Notes: generated by a model not told the origin, from the sequence alone. Shown: positions 1 through 5,808, numbered from the stretch's first letter. The stretch is 6,618 nucleotides of DNA from Anaerobacillus sp. (GCA_007120055.1 SKOL01000371.1:1-6618); one strand, 5' to 3'. Numbers and translations are program-made.

Positions 1-63
1 GTAATAACAATAACAGCGATTGTAGCGATCATTACACTCGTCACCAATAGAAAAGAGAAATAA
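1..63 (+). CDS. Holin-like type I toxin, copy A (3' end only)
   Basis: This is the last 20 codons of a tiny membrane peptide, cut by the window edge. The reading frame gives VITITAIVAIITLV followed by the basic tail TNRKEK and a TAA stop. A single hydrophobic helix with a short Lys/Arg/Glu tail is the layout of the Bacillus holin-like toxins (TxpA/BsrG-like, Pfam Hol_Tox), which insert in the membrane when not silenced by an antisense RNA. The identification rests mainly on the DNA downstream of the stop. That DNA matches the 3' region of the complete copy at 5704-5808, including a perfect 35-bp core, the terminator and an antisense promoter. The start, ribosome binding site and promoter lie outside the window. 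Confidence 0.75.
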   Translation, partial: VITITAIVAIITLVTNRKEK

Positions 64-94
64 CCGCCCCCACGACCAATGGAATAGGCGGTTA
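61..94. terminator. Hairpin at toxin A stop; probable antisense-RNA terminator
   Basis: An 8-bp perfect stem (taaccgcc at 61-68 with ggcggtta at 87-94) begins at the toxin stop codon. On the minus strand it is followed by a T-rich stretch (tttctcttttc), so it can end the antisense RNA just inside the toxin coding end. On the plus strand it is followed by cttcttt and could also stabilise the toxin mRNA. The equivalent hairpin at copy B (5805-5841) has a much better minus-strand T tract. Confidence 0.6.
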
Positions 95-153
95 CTTCTT
101 TGTAACTAAAAAGTTCTAGGTCAGCCGCTCTTCATGCGGCATGTAGTTGCATT

Positions 154-189
154 GGCCGAGTGTTAGAGCACTCGGTCACTTTTTATTTT
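154..189 (+). terminator. Intrinsic terminator of toxin A mRNA
   Basis: A 9-bp stem (ggccgagtg at 154-162 with cactcggtc at 169-177, one G-U pair) has a 6-nt loop and is followed by tttttatttt. It is positioned to end the plus-strand toxin transcript. The same stem occurs at copy B (5954-5978), where the pair 161-170 (T-A) becomes T-G, so pairing is kept. Confidence 0.8.
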
Positions 190-206
190 GGGTGATTTCT
201 TCCTTT

Positions 207-236
207 AGTATACATGATTTGGAGCTGTTTTAGCAA
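207..236 (-). promoter_or_regulatory. Antisense RNA promoter, copy A
   Basis: Read on the minus strand, a -35 element TTGCTA (236-231) and a -10 element TATACT (212-207) are separated by 18 bp. Both hexamers and the spacing are identical at copy B (6037-6008), while much of the spacer differs. This is the pattern expected of a conserved SigA-type promoter. The start point is expected near 200. Confidence 0.75.
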
Positions 237-241
237 TTTGA

Positions 242-397
242 CCCTTAAACCATTTAAGAATTAAAAGGATAGTTATTTACCAAACTTTTAAAATGTTACT
301 CCAAGATAAGAATGAGTATGAAAAAATGAGCCAGTCAAGTAATCCTTATGGTGATGGCTTTGCTAGTAAACGAATAGCAGATGTGTTAGAGGGGTAA
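242..397 (+). pseudogene. UDP-GlcNAc 2-epimerase, C-terminal remnant
   Basis: The frame ending at the TAA at 395-397 reads LLQDKNEYEKMSQ, then SSNPYGDGFASKRIADVLEG. The NPYGDG-x-AS-x-RI signature close to the C-terminus is typical of non-hydrolysing UDP-N-acetylglucosamine 2-epimerases (WecB/MnaA), which interconvert UDP-GlcNAc and UDP-ManNAc for teichoic-acid linkage units and secondary wall polymers. Full-length enzymes are about 370-390 residues; only about 35-50 recognisable codons remain, and the frame is closed by a TGA at 239-241. The stretch before about 284 shows no clear family likeness. I therefore call it a deletion relic rather than a small gene, although an ATG at 293 would give a 34-codon ORF. 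The terminator at 451-507 may be that of the original gene. Confidence 0.7.
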
Positions 398-403
398 TGA
401 GAA

Positions 404-416
404 GGTGCCAGGCACT
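404..416. repeat. REP-like palindrome
   Basis: The motif ggtgccaggcact contains the perfect palindrome gtgcc-a-ggcac (405-415). From memory, short GGTGCC-type palindromes are scattered in Bacillaceae intergenic regions and behave like REP elements. A related unit, ggtgcctgtcacc, sits at 5525-5537. Family membership is inferred from the motif only. Confidence 0.4.
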
Positions 417-450
417 TATCTTATTACATTAAAAGATCAGACAAGAATCA

Positions 451-507
451 AATAAGGATGTCACTGAAGGAAGGGGAGAGCTCTTTAGTGCCATCCTTAT
501 TTTTTAT
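451..507 (+). terminator. Intrinsic terminator downstream of epimerase relic
   Basis: A 10-bp perfect stem (aataaggatg at 451-460 with catccttatt at 492-501) is extended after one mismatch by 4 bp (cact with agtg). It is followed by an uninterrupted T run around 500-505. It would end transcription entering from the left and isolates the lipoprotein gene downstream. Confidence 0.75.
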
Positions 508-675
508 ATCAACTAAAGTCACCTTAGTTAGTACAGGGAATTAAACCTTTAGTAGAATTTAGTATCAATGTAAAGTGGTGCTTAATGGAGAAGGGAGAAC
601 AGTCTATTTTGGAGCTGCTCTTGCTTCTTTTTATTAATTAAAGAAAAGGAAGCAACAGAATCGTCGCCATTTTCA
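508..675. other. Intergenic stretch without a recognised gene
   Basis: AT-rich DNA between the terminator and the lipoprotein promoter region. A short weak inverted repeat (aactaa at 511-516, ttagtt at 525-530) is present. Two very short overlapping frames near 563-641 can be read, but neither has a convincing ribosome binding site or a recognisable product. I see nothing functional that I can support. Confidence 0.5.
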
Positions 676-684
676 TGTTAATAT
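676..684 (+). promoter_or_regulatory. Possible extended -10 of the lipoprotein gene
   Basis: TGTTAATAT fits a TGn-extended -10 (TAATAT at 679-684) 28 bases before the ATG at 713. No good -35 hexamer lies 16-18 bp upstream, and an overlapping TATAAA at 684-689 is an alternative. If correct, the leader is only about 20 nt and carries AGGAGG at 701-706. Confidence 0.3.
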
Positions 685-712
685 ATAAACAAGACTATTT
701 AGGAGGTTAACT

Positions 713-1426
713 ATGAAAAAATTATTTGGACTTTTTCTTTGTTTGTCTTTAATTATTGGCTGTACAGATGACCAAACGGTAGAAATAATAGAAGAAGACC
801 AACAAGTAAACGAAAGTGAACAAATATTTGAAGAGGAAAATAAACAGGATGAAGACAAAGCCATTGAAGAAAAAGAGGTTGAAATTGAGCCTCAAAAAGA
901 AGGTTTGCTAAACTACCGTCCAAAAGTACCTAGTAAAGCGATTTATACAGATAATGGTGAAGAACTATATAGATATAATATCATCGCAGAAAATGAAGAA
1001 TATGTGCAATTAACTGTAACTATTGGTTTTGGGACGCCAACAACACAAATTTATAAATGGACAGCCACTGAAATAACGCTCGTATACGAAAGTACTGAAG
1101 AAGTAGTCGAAACTAAGCGCCCTATGTATTCAGATAGTAATCTATTAGATGACTTAGAACTATTGGAGATAAGTGAGCTAGAGACTTTAATTCATCTAGA
1201 GAGAGATGCAGACTGGCAACTTATTAGCGAAACTGAATCGGTTACTGTACCTTATGGAACTTTTTCTGATATATATGTTGTCGAAAAAGTAACTGATGAA
1301 GTAGCAAATGCAGAAACCATTTATCGAAAATATTTTGCACCAGGAGTAGGTCTTATCAAACAGACATTTGAAGTAACTGGGGAAAATGGATATTTTGCTG
1401 AAGCAAGTTTGGAAGTCATTCAATAA
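713..1426 (+). CDS. Unrecognised lipoprotein with beta-rich C-terminal domain
   Basis: A 237-residue exported lipoprotein of unknown function. The start is supported by AGGAGG at 701-706, six bases before the ATG. A short signal sequence ends in the lipobox LIIGC, with the lipidated residue at Cys17. Residues 18-63 form a very acidic Glu/Asp/Gln-rich tether with no hydrophobic segments. From about residue 65 onward a soluble domain of alternating polar and hydrophobic residues, suggestive of beta strands, carries two conspicuous motifs: VPYGTFSDIYVVEK (179-192) and YFAPGVGLIK (207-216). I have the impression that such paired motifs occur in other Bacillus surface lipoproteins, but I cannot name the family. 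The protein should sit on the outer face of the membrane, its domain held off by the acidic tether. It appears monocistronic, with terminators before (451-507) and after (1475-1525). The downstream gene is also a lipoprotein with an acidic N-terminal tether, but no functional link is shown. Confidence 0.9.
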   Translation: MKKLFGLFLCLSLIIGCTDDQTVEIIEEDQQVNESEQIFEEENKQDEDKAIEEKEVEIEPQKEGLLNYRPKVPSKAIYTDNGEELYRYNIIAENEEYVQLTVTIGFGTPTTQIYKWTATEITLVYESTEEVVETKRPMYSDSNLLDDLELLEISELETLIHLERDADWQLISETESVTVPYGTFSDIYVVEKVTDEVANAETIYRKYFAPGVGLIKQTFEVTGENGYFAEASLEVIQ

Positions 1427-1474
1427 AACCCGATAAACTTTGGCACTGTGTAATTCATGTATCATAGCATTATA

Positions 1475-1525
1475 AAATAATAAAACCACAATCATTGTAG
1501 GAAAATGGTTGTGGTTTTATTATTT
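1475..1525. terminator. Strong 22-bp stem terminator after the lipoprotein gene
   Basis: Positions 1475-1496 pair with 1504-1525 (22 bp with one G-U pair) around a 7-nt loop. The centre is ccacaa/ttgtgg and the outer part is an A/T tract (aataataaaa with ttttattatt). The T-rich descending arm serves the plus strand; the matching A-rich ascending arm would give a T-rich tail on the minus strand, so it may work both ways. Confidence 0.85.
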
Positions 1526-1528
1526 ATG

Positions 1529-1720
1529 TTCAGGTCCGTTCCTGGTGTGACTTGTTTCTTTATAAAGTCTTGCTCAAAGTTTTTCAACTGCCCGATTTTC
1601 TCTAATCCTTTTTATACTTTAACAATGAATTGAAGGTTTAAAAAGCTACACTTATTTCAAAAAGAGAAAACAAGGGGAGGGTCCCTCTGAAAATTAGTAG
1701 ATAATTTTTTTTATAGATAA
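1529..1720. other. Intergenic stretch between the two lipoprotein genes
   Basis: No gene is visible. The segment around 1531-1549 (ggtccgttcctggtgtgac) resembles the GGTG/CACC interspersed motifs seen elsewhere in the window, though weakly. A perfect 11-bp dyad, gaggg-t-ccctc at 1677-1687, lies about 40 bp upstream of the proposed -10. It is too tight for an RNA hairpin loop but could be a protein-binding site. A TATACT at 1613-1618 has no -35 partner at usual spacing. Confidence 0.4.
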
Positions 1721-1729
1721 TGGTACAAT
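1721..1729 (+). promoter_or_regulatory. Extended -10 promoter of the SLH-amidase gene
   Basis: TGGTACAAT matches an extended -10 (TG-n-TACAAT) 40 bases before the ATG. The region where a -35 would lie is A/T only (near 1701-1706), which is tolerable for an extended -10 promoter. The start point is expected near 1736, giving a leader of about 35 nt with a GGGGGG ribosome binding site at 1758-1763. Confidence 0.45.
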
Positions 1730-1769
1730 AGTTGTGGTCCATAATATGGTTTTTTAAGGGGGGAACGTT

Positions 1770-3182
1770 ATGAATTTTGTTATTTTAAGATTATTAAAAT
1801 TACCGGCTTTATGCTTAGTGTTAATAACAATTAATACAGGGTGTAAGTCAGAAAGTATAGCAGAAGCGGAAGCGGTAGAAATAGGTAGTGCCGAACAAAT
1901 AGAAGAAGTTGGCCGGGTTCCATTTAATGATATCTCTAATCATTATGAAGGAATAGATTCGATTGCTACTCTTTATGAAGGTGGCGTAATTAAGGGGTTT
2001 GATGATAATTCTTTTAGACCAGAACAGTTTTTGACTGAAGCGCAATTTCTCTTATATCTGACTCTTTTTTATGATGTTTTTGGTGAGTTTGACATTCCTT
2101 TTGAGCGAGACGAAGGTGACTTCGCTGATGTCATATATAAAGATCTGCTAGAGTACAACTTTCCACTGCTTGGATACGAAGATGAAGAAAAGATGCACTT
2201 ACCTATTAAAGATAAACGAGTTATTACTGTAATCTCAATGTTATATGAAGAATCTGAAGAGATACATAACACTCTACAGACTGAGCTTGTTTCCCTTGAG
2301 AGAGAGGAGGGGGTTGAATACATTAATCGAGCTCAATTTGTTTACTTATTGTATAAGTTGGAGAATATGGGGTTAAATGTTTTACAGGATGAGGTTTTAG
2401 TTACATTAAAAGAAGCGTATCAATTAGAAAAAGAATTCGCATTACAAGAACAGCAGAAAAAAGTTAAAGAAGATTTGAAACAAGAGAAAAGATCAACAGA
2501 CACAGAACCGAAGGAAAAATTAGCAGATGGAGAATCACTGAATAACAGTACAGTAAAACAAACTTCAGAAACAGAAACATCAACGAAGCAAACAAAAGAA
2601 GTTATTTTTACGGTAGAAAGTCCAGAAGTACCTATGACGGATCTACTTCTTCCTTCTGAAAACTCTCGACCACGTATTACCGATGTTACTCATGTGATGA
2701 TTCACTTCATGAGCAACGGTTTAAATAAGCCTCATGACCCGTATAATATTAAGGGTATTGAAGCTATTTTTACTAATTATGGAGTATCTGCTCATTATGT
2801 AATCGATAGGAGTGGAAATATTTATCGTTTTGTAACAGAAGATCGTGTTGCATTTCATGCTGGGAAAGGTGAACTTCCAGGTTTCCCTGAATATAAAGAC
2901 AAAATGAATGATTATTCCATAGGAATTGAACTTTTAGCGATCGGAACACGTGAAGAAATGCTAATGATGAGCCCGGGGTTTCCGTATGATTCTATTGATC
3001 CATCAAATGTGGGCTATACTTCAGAGCAATACAATACATTAAACAAATTACTAGATGACATTAACAAGCGACATCCTGAAATTCCTAAAAATAGAAACCA
3101 TATTATTGGACATGATGAATACTCACCTGGAAGAAAGACTGATCCTGGTTCTTTATTCGATTGGTCAAAAATTGGTTTTTAA
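1770..3182 (+). CDS. SLH-domain lipoprotein N-acetylmuramoyl-L-alanine amidase (Amidase_2/PGRP)
   Basis: This 470-residue enzyme is predicted to cut the bond between MurNAc and L-Ala of peptidoglycan outside the cell. The start is set by the G-run at 1758-1763, six bases before the ATG. Residues 1-24 are a hydrophobic signal ending NTGC; Cys25 is the likely lipidated residue, although Asn at -3 is atypical. An acidic stretch (27-48) precedes an SLH module (about 50-98; FNDI, HYEGIDSIATLYEGGVIKGF, SFRPEQ). A second is degenerate (116-160), and the end of a third (INRAQFVYLLYKL, 185-197) follows. The SLH signature TRAE is replaced by TEAQ and NRAQ. A polar Lys/Glu/Thr linker (about 215-285) leads to the Amidase_2 domain (about 300-465). 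Expected zinc ligands are His312, His448 and Asp458; the probable catalytic residues are Glu387 (SIGIE) and Lys456 (GRKTDPG). The catalytic set is complete, so it should be active. It is convergent with the other amidase gene. Anchoring in both membrane and wall polymer is unusual. Confidence 0.92.
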   Translation: MNFVILRLLKLPALCLVLITINTGCKSESIAEAEAVEIGSAEQIEEVGRVPFNDISNHYEGIDSIATLYEGGVIKGFDDNSFRPEQFLTEAQFLLYLTLFYDVFGEFDIPFERDEGDFADVIYKDLLEYNFPLLGYEDEEKMHLPIKDKRVITVISMLYEESEEIHNTLQTELVSLEREEGVEYINRAQFVYLLYKLENMGLNVLQDEVLVTLKEAYQLEKEFALQEQQKKVKEDLKQEKRSTDTEPKEKLADGESLNNSTVKQTSETETSTKQTKEVIFTVESPEVPMTDLLLPSENSRPRITDVTHVMIHFMSNGLNKPHDPYNIKGIEAIFTNYGVSAHYVIDRSGNIYRFVTEDRVAFHAGKGELPGFPEYKDKMNDYSIGIELLAIGTREEMLMMSPGFPYDSIDPSNVGYTSEQYNTLNKLLDDINKRHPEIPKNRNHIIGHDEYSPGRKTDPGSLFDWSKIGF

Positions 3183-3264
3183 ATTATATTGTTTTTTTAA
3201 GCTTTATTATAGAGTGAGATCTAAAGAGCGAAGTTCTGCATCTCTTATTATTTAACTATAATTT

Positions 3265-3299
3265 TTTCTCCCTAGGACTAGAGTAATCCTAGGGAGAAA
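3265..3299. terminator. 13-bp hairpin between convergent amidase genes
   Basis: Positions 3265-3277 (tttctccctagga) pair perfectly with 3287-3299 (tcctagggagaaa) around a 9-nt loop. It lies between the two convergent stop codons, so it probably blocks read-through in both directions. Neither strand has a classical T tract after the stem: the T run lies on the upstream side. Termination efficiency is therefore uncertain. A separate T7 run sits at 3191-3197 without a hairpin of its own. Confidence 0.5.
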
Positions 3300-3318
3300 T
3301 ATTAGTTGTTCGAAGTGG

Positions 3319-5409
3319 TTATCTAACTGTATTTGTTACTTGTTCAATGACAGAATCTTTAACAATTTTACCAATGACAAAAATATCTTCAACATTGTTT
3401 TGTTCAGCGTATTCCATTAAAAATAATTCAACAGAAGAGGATAAGCTGTTTCCAACAAGGAGTAAAGGAGCTCTGCTATGAATTGACATTGGAGCAGAGG
3501 CAAGAGCATCCGGAAAGTTCGTCCCTGTTGTAACAATAATTTGATTTGAGTTTACTTTGTCACTAAATATGTTTAATAACATGGATAGAGTATCATAACG
3601 AGTTCTACCAGCTAACCTTACGACACTGTCAATATGTTTGTAATTGTTAATTTTATTTTCTACTTTATCTGAAATAACTAAATGACCACCAAGTACGACA
3701 ACATCTTTACCGTCTAACAAGCTTAGAGCATCGTCTGAAATGTTACTTTTGCTAGTTAGTACGATTCCCCAGTTGTTTGCGGCTGCTATTGGTGCTGCGG
3801 CCATAGCGTCTGCAAAGCTAGTCCCAGAAGCAACAAATATTCCATTAACGTCATCTAACCTTTCTAGTATCATGCGGTTAGTGTCGTATCTAGTACGACC
3901 GCTAATTCGTTCTGTTTCAATTCCTAAAGCGTTTATTTCTTCTTCAATATGATCTTCAATAGCTAGGTGTCCGCCTAAAATGATAACTTTTTCTGCTTGT
4001 AGACGTAGAAGTTCTTCTTTGGTTGCTTGTGTAAAATTATTAGTTTGTGTTAATAAAATTGGAGCATCCCCATAGACTGGAGATAAAGGTCCAGCAGATA
4101 ATCCGTCTGCAGGATCTTGTCCTGTAGCTAAAATAACAACTTTTTGTTCTTTTCCCTCTGGAAAGCCGTTAGGATATATCCATTTAGAAACTTCAACTGC
4201 TGTTATGTAGCGAGTTTGTCCAGCTAGCTTTGTACTTGCAAGATTTCGAGTAATGTCAACGTTGGATTGGTTTGTCCAAAGGACATCACCTGTTAAGTTA
4301 TTAACGATTTTAGCATTTGACTTATTTCTAGCTTCATCATGAGCGTTGTTATAATCGAGGAAGCTAGCGATCTTGTTGTCATTAACAAGGACGTCATATT
4401 TTTCTTTTAAAAAGTTTGACCATACTGTCCAATTCGTTTCTAATGCCACGACTCGTGTGTTTTTTTTCGAAGATGCGTAATCGATGGCTTCATCTAATGT
4501 ATAAAACTTTTGTAATGCACCATCCGTACGGTGTTGAACTTCATAGTTACGTTCGGTTGCAAAAATAACTTTTTGTTTGTCTTTATCAAAGACGCTTGCG
4601 AATGAATTTAAGCTTTTTGCATAATTTATAGCATCATCTTTATTCTCATAGGTTCTTAATTTATTATTATCTTTATCGAACACTTCGAAAACTTGAAAGT
4701 ATTTAATAATTGAATCTGCTAATGATTGAGCAGCTTGCTGTTGAAATTTCTTCGTTTTTATCAGTGCCTCTTCATCAGGGTTTGTCATAAAACCTAATTC
4801 AACAAGAATCGCAGGCATTTGTGCGTTACGAATGACATAGAAACTCTTGTCATTCCGAACTTTCCGGTCAATAAGCCCTAAATTATTAATTAGGTTTGGG
4901 TGAACGAGTTCAGCAAATCTCTTACTTTCATCAAGAAAAGTAAGTTGCATTGGGTCAGGTGGCCATTGCGACTTATAATGATTGACGCCATCGTAGTAAT
5001 AGGTTTCAATGCCCCTTACAAATGGATTAGTTGGATGAGCATTAAAATGGACAGAAACAAAGACACTATTATCATTATTTCCTGTTGCAAATCCATTCGC
5101 AATTTCCATCCGTTTTTCCATATCACCACCAGACCCTGATAAATATGATGCGAACTCTTTATCAGTAGTTCTAGTTAAATGGACATTAATATCGGTAGTT
5201 TCTAAGATTTCTTTTAGTTTTAAGGAAACTAAAAGCACTGCGTCCTTTTCACAAAATCCTGTTTGATTCCCAGAATAACCACAAGTACCTGGAAATTTCC
5301 CACCATGTCCAGGGTCAATAACGACTGTTTTTTCTGCTAAAATTGTTGCTGGAAATAGAAATAGCATAAAGGTTAATAATGCTATTGTTCTATAATACTT
5401 CTTTTTCAT
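3319..5409 (-). CDS. Secreted N-acetylmuramoyl-L-alanine amidase (Amidase_3) with CWB2 repeats
   Basis: A 696-residue zinc amidase of the CwlB/LytC type, predicted to cleave MurNAc-L-Ala bonds during wall turnover or cell separation. AGGAGG at 5422-5417 lies seven bases before the ATG. The signal peptide ends near TILA-EK (cleavage after Ala25) and has no lipobox. The catalytic domain (about 27-237) has all expected residues: His35 (DPGHGG), Glu54 (FCEKD), His121 (VSVHFNAH) and Glu204 (ILVELGF). Residues 240-381 hold three repeats of about 45 residues (240-286, 289-332, 338-381), sharing a pattern of [FY]-x-V, an aromatic, a [DN]-A helix and a late Val; I do not know a name for them. Three CWB2 domains (about 395-696) follow, with the signatures LAGQTRY, ISGRTRY and LAGRTRY; this domain type binds anionic wall polymers. 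The third lacks the usual GG turn (VIGKIV against ILGG and VLGG). Classical LytC has its wall-binding repeats before the catalytic domain; here the order is reversed. The promoter is unclear: TATAGT at 5482-5477 and 5477-5472 are possible -10s without a good -35, and no SigD-like element is evident. Confidence 0.95.
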   Translation of the reverse strand: MKKKYYRTIALLTFMLFLFPATILAEKTVVIDPGHGGKFPGTCGYSGNQTGFCEKDAVLLVSLKLKEILETTDINVHLTRTTDKEFASYLSGSGGDMEKRMEIANGFATGNNDNSVFVSVHFNAHPTNPFVRGIETYYYDGVNHYKSQWPPDPMQLTFLDESKRFAELVHPNLINNLGLIDRKVRNDKSFYVIRNAQMPAILVELGFMTNPDEEALIKTKKFQQQAAQSLADSIIKYFQVFEVFDKDNNKLRTYENKDDAINYAKSLNSFASVFDKDKQKVIFATERNYEVQHRTDGALQKFYTLDEAIDYASSKKNTRVVALETNWTVWSNFLKEKYDVLVNDNKIASFLDYNNAHDEARNKSNAKIVNNLTGDVLWTNQSNVDITRNLASTKLAGQTRYITAVEVSKWIYPNGFPEGKEQKVVILATGQDPADGLSAGPLSPVYGDAPILLTQTNNFTQATKEELLRLQAEKVIILGGHLAIEDHIEEEINALGIETERISGRTRYDTNRMILERLDDVNGIFVASGTSFADAMAAAPIAAANNWGIVLTSKSNISDDALSLLDGKDVVVLGGHLVISDKVENKINNYKHIDSVVRLAGRTRYDTLSMLLNIFSDKVNSNQIIVTTGTNFPDALASAPMSIHSRAPLLLVGNSLSSSVELFLMEYAEQNNVEDIFVIGKIVKDSVIEQVTNTVR

Positions 5410-5524
5410 CCGGTAGCCTCCTTTAGATGAGATGTGATTTTTATTAAAAAGAGTTTAATAGATTTGTTCGTACTATACTATAGTTTAATGTAAGGTCTGG
5501 GAAGGCGCAAGGGGGAGTTAATTC

Positions 5525-5562
5525 GGTGCCTGTCACCACCCGGAATTTGTCGGTTTTTGTCG
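5525..5562. repeat. REP-like interspersed repeat
   Basis: The unit ggtgcctgtcacc (5525-5537) is an imperfect dyad, followed by cccggaatttgtcggttttt. From memory, nearly the same string recurs between genes in many Bacillaceae; this is recall, not a search. It is related to the palindrome at 404-416. It lies between the divergent amidase and toxin B genes. Confidence 0.45.
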
Positions 5563-5592
5563 AAGGTCTGATGTGAGAAGGCCTGATGTGAG
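5563..5592. repeat. 15-bp tandem duplication
   Basis: Two adjacent 15-base units, aaggtctgatgtgag (5563-5577) and aaggcctgatgtgag (5578-5592), differ at one position. They lie just after the REP-like element and about 40 bp before the toxin B -10. They could be slippage or part of the interspersed element. No function is apparent. Confidence 0.7.
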
Positions 5593-5632
5593 ATAGATTA
5601 TTAGTTAAGTAGAAATTAGAATAGGTGTTTAC

Positions 5633-5638
5633 TATAAT
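5633..5638 (+). promoter_or_regulatory. -10 element of toxin B promoter
   Basis: A consensus TATAAT lies 66 bases before the toxin start. The -35 at 17-bp spacing (TAGAAA at 5610-5615) is poor. The start point would be near 5645, giving a leader of about 60 nt that contains the ribosome-binding-site hairpin. Confidence 0.55.
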
Positions 5639-5674
5639 TAGAGGGGCAACTACATAAAGCGGATGGGCGGATGG

Positions 5675-5699
5675 CCATCTCCCGAAAGAAGGGAGGTGG
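5675..5699 (+). promoter_or_regulatory. Hairpin sequestering the toxin B Shine-Dalgarno
   Basis: ccatctccc (5675-5683) pairs along its whole length with gggaggtgg (5691-5699), with one G-U pair and a 7-nt loop. The 3' arm contains the entire Shine-Dalgarno GGGAGG (5691-5696). In the mRNA the ribosome binding site would be hidden. Masked toxin RBSs are known in type I systems of Bacillus; here the masking is local and strong, which would keep toxin translation low. Confidence 0.75.
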
Positions 5700-5703
5700 A
5701 AAA

Positions 5704-5808
5704 ATGATGACTCTGTACGAGGCAATGATCATAGCACTTCAATCGAATTTAGTTTTGATAAGTGTAATAACATTGATTCTAATAATAGTTAAAGAAAGAA
5801 AAAAGTAA
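5704..5808 (+). CDS. Holin-like type I toxin, copy B
   Basis: A 34-residue peptide starting MMTLYEAMIIALQSN, with a hydrophobic core (LVLISVITLILIIV) and the basic tail KERKK. The N-terminal TLYEAM motif plus one transmembrane helix and a charged tail match the holin-like toxin family (Hol_Tox; TxpA/BsrG-like type I toxins). These insert into the cytoplasmic membrane and arrest growth if over-made. GGAGG at 5692-5696 sits seven bases before the first ATG (5704) and ten before the second (5707), so I choose the first. It is flanked by a consensus -10, an SD-masking hairpin and a convergent antisense RNA gene, all typical of a type I module. It is divergent from the amidase gene at 3319-5409. 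The gene is too short for most ORF callers. Confidence 0.85.
   Translation: MMTLYEAMIIALQSNLVLISVITLILIIVKERKK

Larger units (their letters stand above)
50..200 (-). ncRNA. Predicted antisense antitoxin RNA, copy A
   Basis: A minus-strand RNA of roughly 150 nt is predicted. It starts near 200, downstream of a promoter at 207-236, and ends near 50-60 after the hairpin at 61-94. It would be fully complementary to the 3' untranslated part of the toxin A mRNA and to the last few codons. This 3'-overlap geometry is that of RatA/TxpA and SR4/BsrG in Bacillus subtilis, where the antisense RNA triggers mRNA decay. The promoter, terminator hairpin and core are conserved at copy B although the toxin coding ends have diverged, which supports a functional RNA. 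The ends are inferred. Confidence 0.65.

Noticed and set aside
130..164. Core conserved in both toxin loci as a site-specific recombination (att) site
   Set aside because: The identity continues imperfectly into the terminator, the antisense promoter and the toxin family context, so paralogy of toxin loci explains it without an integrase, and no integrase gene is present.
585..641. An 18-codon plus ORF (MEKGEQSILELLLLLFIN) and an overlapping frame reading LNGEGRTVYFGAALASFY
   Set aside because: Both are very short, overlap in different frames, lack a ribosome binding site and match nothing I recognise. Chance is the simpler explanation.
2069..2323. Minus-strand frame of 84 codons opposite the SLH region
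   Set aside because: Ser-rich shadow of a Glu-rich coding sequence; no start signal or domain.
3740..3952. A 70-codon plus-strand frame inside the amidase gene
   Set aside because: It is the shadow of a strongly supported CWB2-domain coding region on the other strand.
5464..5500. SigD-type promoter for the Amidase_3 gene
   Set aside because: LytC-like amidases can be SigD-dependent, so I looked for TAAA-N15-GCCGATAT. TAAA is present, but the -10 match at that spacing (AACAAATC) is absent.
5444..5725. A 93-codon minus-strand frame across the toxin B promoter and leader
   Set aside because: It lies opposite the REP-like repeat, the tandem duplication, the toxin promoter and the SD hairpin. 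Its repeated HIRPSHIRPS comes only from the tandem DNA repeat, and it has no domain.
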